Assembly: GCA_021204375.1 (NCBI GenBank)
Contig: JAJPZL010000143.1
Coordinates: 1-16,444 of the forward strand
Source: Bacteroides sp.
GTDB lineage: Bacteria; Bacteroidota; Bacteroidia; Bacteroidales; Bacteroidaceae
Length of the DNA: 16,444 nucleotides
Direction: 5' to 3'
Positions 13,998 to 16,444 of this stretch are shown piece by piece; the stretch's first letter is position 1; every line of letters starts with the position of its first letter. A program made the position numbers and the translations under genes. Below the pieces are notes generated by a model. That model saw only the letters and a program-made list of their open reading frames with translations, searched no databases and was not told the origin of the DNA.

Positions 13998-16444
13998 ATG
14001 AAGAGAGTGGGATTGAGTAGAAAAAAGGAGTTGGAACGGATCGCTTCCGTTAAACCTTTCGGGGTCATTGAGAATGATCCACGTTTGCTGGTGTGTCAGA
14101 TCCTTAAGATAGCGGGTGTAATCCGCTATTATAATTACCGGGATTTACCCGAAGATTATTTTAATGAATTACTCTCCTCTTTGAAAGAGTGGGCGGAGTG
14201 GGGGAACAGACCTCCTGCTGACGGACGGCAGGAACCTGCCCAGGCACTTTTACAGATATTTACCGAACATCTGCAGGAGCTTACTAAGCGGTTTAATGAG
14301 CGTTAGCACCACCTTCCTTCCTGGTACCTAAAAGATGGATTGGGAATAGAGCCACTTCCGCCACGTCCTTATACTATATGGGGAGTTCTTTCCAAAAAAA
14401 GGAGAACGGCCACTGTGTCTCTCCCGGGGAACCCCTTTTCTGCTAAAGAGTGAAGAGGGTGCTACTTTTACTTGCAGGCTGGAAGAGGATGTTTATCAGG
14501 AAAATGTAGTGTTACAGGATGCTTGTTCTCTCTATTTTGAACGGGAAAAGCGGCATCTTCCGGCAGGTTATCTTTATTACATTACGGATGTGCGGTATAA
14601 AGATCTGTTGCGTGACTCTTTTTTGCGGGAAGGTATGTTCGAATATAGTCGGGAATCCCGTTTTTCCTGCTCTCCGGGGATCCTCATTACCCATTCCTCT
14701 TTGTTGCTTCACGAAGGCAGACGAGAGATTACTCTTCTTTTTGACTCCGAAAATGATGGTTGGGAACGGGAGTTTGAAGCGATTATCCGGAAACTCTCTG
14801 TGCATTTCCCGCAGTGGGAAGAAGAGAAATTTATCTATAAAATACTCTCTTCTGCTTTTTGTATAGAGGTAACTACAGCAAGGGGATGGGATCCAATAGC
14901 AGGATATGTGCTTAAAAAAGAAAGGAGTTCTCTTCGTCTTACTTTTATGCTGGAGGAGAGTTTTCTTCCTATTTTTCCCTGCGACCCGGAGCTGCATTCC
15001 TTTACCTCTTCTTACCCGGCTCTTCGTATCACTGCCAATCCGGATGCCTGGCTCTATTCCTATTCCTGGCTGAGTTGCTTTCTGTTAGGACGTATTGTGA
15101 TCCGTACCCGGGTGAAGGGGATCAGAAATGTACAGGTATATAATCATCTGGGAAGGGTCGATGTGACCAAACCCTTTCACCTGTTTGGATATGAAACCCG
15201 TAAGGGTGCCTGGTTTGCTGTAGGAAACTACGAGATGAGTCGCAAAAAAGTGATCTCAGCAGATCTGGAACTTACCTGGGAGCAACTTCCGGAAGATCCG
15301 GAAGGACTCTGTTCCTATTACCGTGCCTACGGACTATCTATCGATAATGATTCGTTCCGGATGACGGCCCGTTACCTGAATGATTATAACTGGTATCCTG
15401 TTACGGGAGAATCCTCTTATTACCTTTTTTCTTCGGGGATAGGGCAGGCTCCTTTATCCAATGGTAGGCTCTCCTCCGTAACCTCTTTTTCTCACATTTG
15501 TACGGAACGGATGCCTCCTTCGGAAACATCCGAAGAGGAGTATGATTATCATATCGGTACACGTTCCGGCTTTCTGAGTTTTACACTGGATGCACCTGCT
15601 ATGGGGTTTGGCGAGGATATTTATCGCTCCCTCTTTTCCCGGGATATACTCCGTAATTACCGGAAGAGTGCGTGATTGTCTCCGCTGAATCCTTCACTCT
15701 CTCCGATGGTGGAAAAGATCGTATTGAATTACCGTAGCGAAGAGATCATGGATCTGCGCCATTTCCACCGGGAAGAGGACTCTTTTCTTTATCGGGTACA
15801 CCCCTTAGGTATAATTCCATTGATAGCCGATAAGGAAGATAACGTGATCTCTTTTCTGGAATCTCCCCGGAGTGATGCCAATCTTCTTTTTTTCTTTTAT
15901 CGGTATGGCAGGAGGTGAGATCCTCTCTCTTTTTCTTATTTTCATCCTTCAGGTGTAAGAGAGGTTTTCGGGGAGACTCTGGAGATTATCTGGTATTGGG
16001 GAGATGGGAATGAGTGGCAGAAGACTACTGTCGAAACTATTCTGGAGGATACTACCCGGGATCTACGGGTTACCGAACGAATCAAATTACGTGTACCGGA
16101 TGATCCGGGTGAATTAACCGCCCCTGACGGCCGCCTTTGGCTCCGGGCCGGGATCTGCCGGAATGAGCAGGTGCTTCCGGAACTCTCTTCTGTCTATTTG
16201 TATGCTGTTCCTTTTAGTGTGTTGGTAGAAGAGAGTTTTACACAGGAAGGGTTTACTCCCGGAAAACTTCTGCCGGAAAAGAGAGTACCCGGACTTTCGG
16301 AGTGTTTGCCGGTGACTTCTCCTGGGGGGGGGGGGAGAACGTACCAATGAGAGAGTGGAAGACCTTCAACACCTTATCGCCGGATATATTAATACCCGGG
16401 AAAGGGCGGTAACCCGGCGGGATTATGCCCGCTTGGTGCGGGCG
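13998..16444 (+). pseudogene. Large baseplate wedge protein (baseplate J/gp6-like), multiply disrupted and cut by window end
   Basis: Structural baseplate protein that links spike hub and sheath ring; counterpart of Pvc11/Afp11-type proteins. The gene begins MKRVGLSRKKELERIASVKP at 13998 and has not ended at 16444. Recognisable parts: GVIENDPRLLVCQILKIAGV early; VYNHLGRVDVTKPFHLFGYE about 15133-15192; IGMAGGEILSLF near 15900-15935; WYWGDGNEWQKT about 15991-16026; NTRERAVTRRDYARLV at the right edge, typical of baseplate J. Lesions, left to right: TAG 14304-14306 in frame; a seven-A run 14394-14400 (six restores KKGERPLCLS); TGA 15673-15675 in frame; an extra T in 15895-15898 and a missing T in 15939-15942, which compensate each other; and a 12-G run at 16324-16335 (11 restores GGERTNERVEDL). 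Largest uninterrupted piece: 14509-15675, 388 aa. The protein cannot be made whole as written. Confidence 0.88.
16324..16335 (+). repeat. 12-G homopolymer inside the wedge gene
   Basis: Twelve consecutive G's after TCTCCT. With 11 G's the upstream frame continues into ERTNERVEDLQHLIAGY; with 12 it reaches TGA at 16348-16350. By length and position it is a candidate slipped-strand tract or an assembly error. Confidence 0.8.

Noticed and set aside
1..16444. Reassignment of TAG or TGA to an amino acid (Trp) as the reason for the in-frame stops
   Set aside because: Both codons also serve as natural ends of well-bounded genes here (TAG: PAAR, gp25, acyl-CoA synthetase; TGA: kinase, sheath, DUF5908-like), Trp is normally TGG throughout, and +/-1 shifts would not be explained.
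6986..16444. A temperate phage or R-type pyocin instead of an eCIS
   Set aside because: No capsid, terminase, portal, integrase or lysis gene is seen, and DUF4255, DUF5908-like, paired tube genes, LysM, PAAR and gp25 in this order fit an eCIS/BIS.

Overview
The window looks like a chromosomal segment of a Bacteroidota bacterium, probably Bacteroidales. The evidence is a LytS-type kinase paired with a LytTR regulator, two outer-membrane beta-barrel proteins of Bacteroidota type, sigma-ABfr-like promoters (TAnnTTTG boxes, some with a -33 TTTG), and a contractile injection system whose gene order resembles the extracellular CIS (eCIS) or Bacteroidales injection system (BIS) loci. These assignments come from reading the sequence; no search was run.

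Layout. 10-1812 (+): sensor kinase and LytTR response regulator, closed by a strong bidirectional terminator. 1936-3594 (-): two outer-membrane beta-barrel genes, each with its own promoter. 3920-5724 (-): long-chain acyl-CoA synthetase (AMP-forming). 5895-6761 (-): AraC-family regulator. 6762-6985: divergent intergenic region carrying two identical 11-bp direct repeats 62 bp apart. 6986 to the window end (+): a compact CIS operon in the order DUF4255/Pvc16-like, unknown 230-aa protein, sheath, tube 1, tube 2, DUF5908-like small protein, CIS tube/LysM protein, VgrG/gp5-like spike, PAAR tip, gp25-like wedge protein, and a large baseplate wedge protein running off the right edge. The sheath and tubes would form the contractile tail, the spike and PAAR its tip, and LysM, gp25 and the wedge protein the baseplate. 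No cargo, ATPase or tail-fibre gene is visible; these would lie further right.

The striking property is damage. About ten of the seventeen genes carry a single-site lesion, with well-conserved protein sequence on both sides. There are two kinds: one-base changes making stop codons (two at clearly expected Trp positions, sheath and tube 1) or destroying a start codon, and +/-1 length changes in short homopolymers, including a 12-G tract in the wedge gene. Lesions hit unrelated genes on both strands, so they are not specific to the CIS. Possible explanations are recent gene decay (possibly with defective mismatch repair), assembly or sequencing error, or, for the G tract alone, phase variation. 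Stop-codon reassignment is not supported, because TAG and TGA also act as ordinary terminal stops here.
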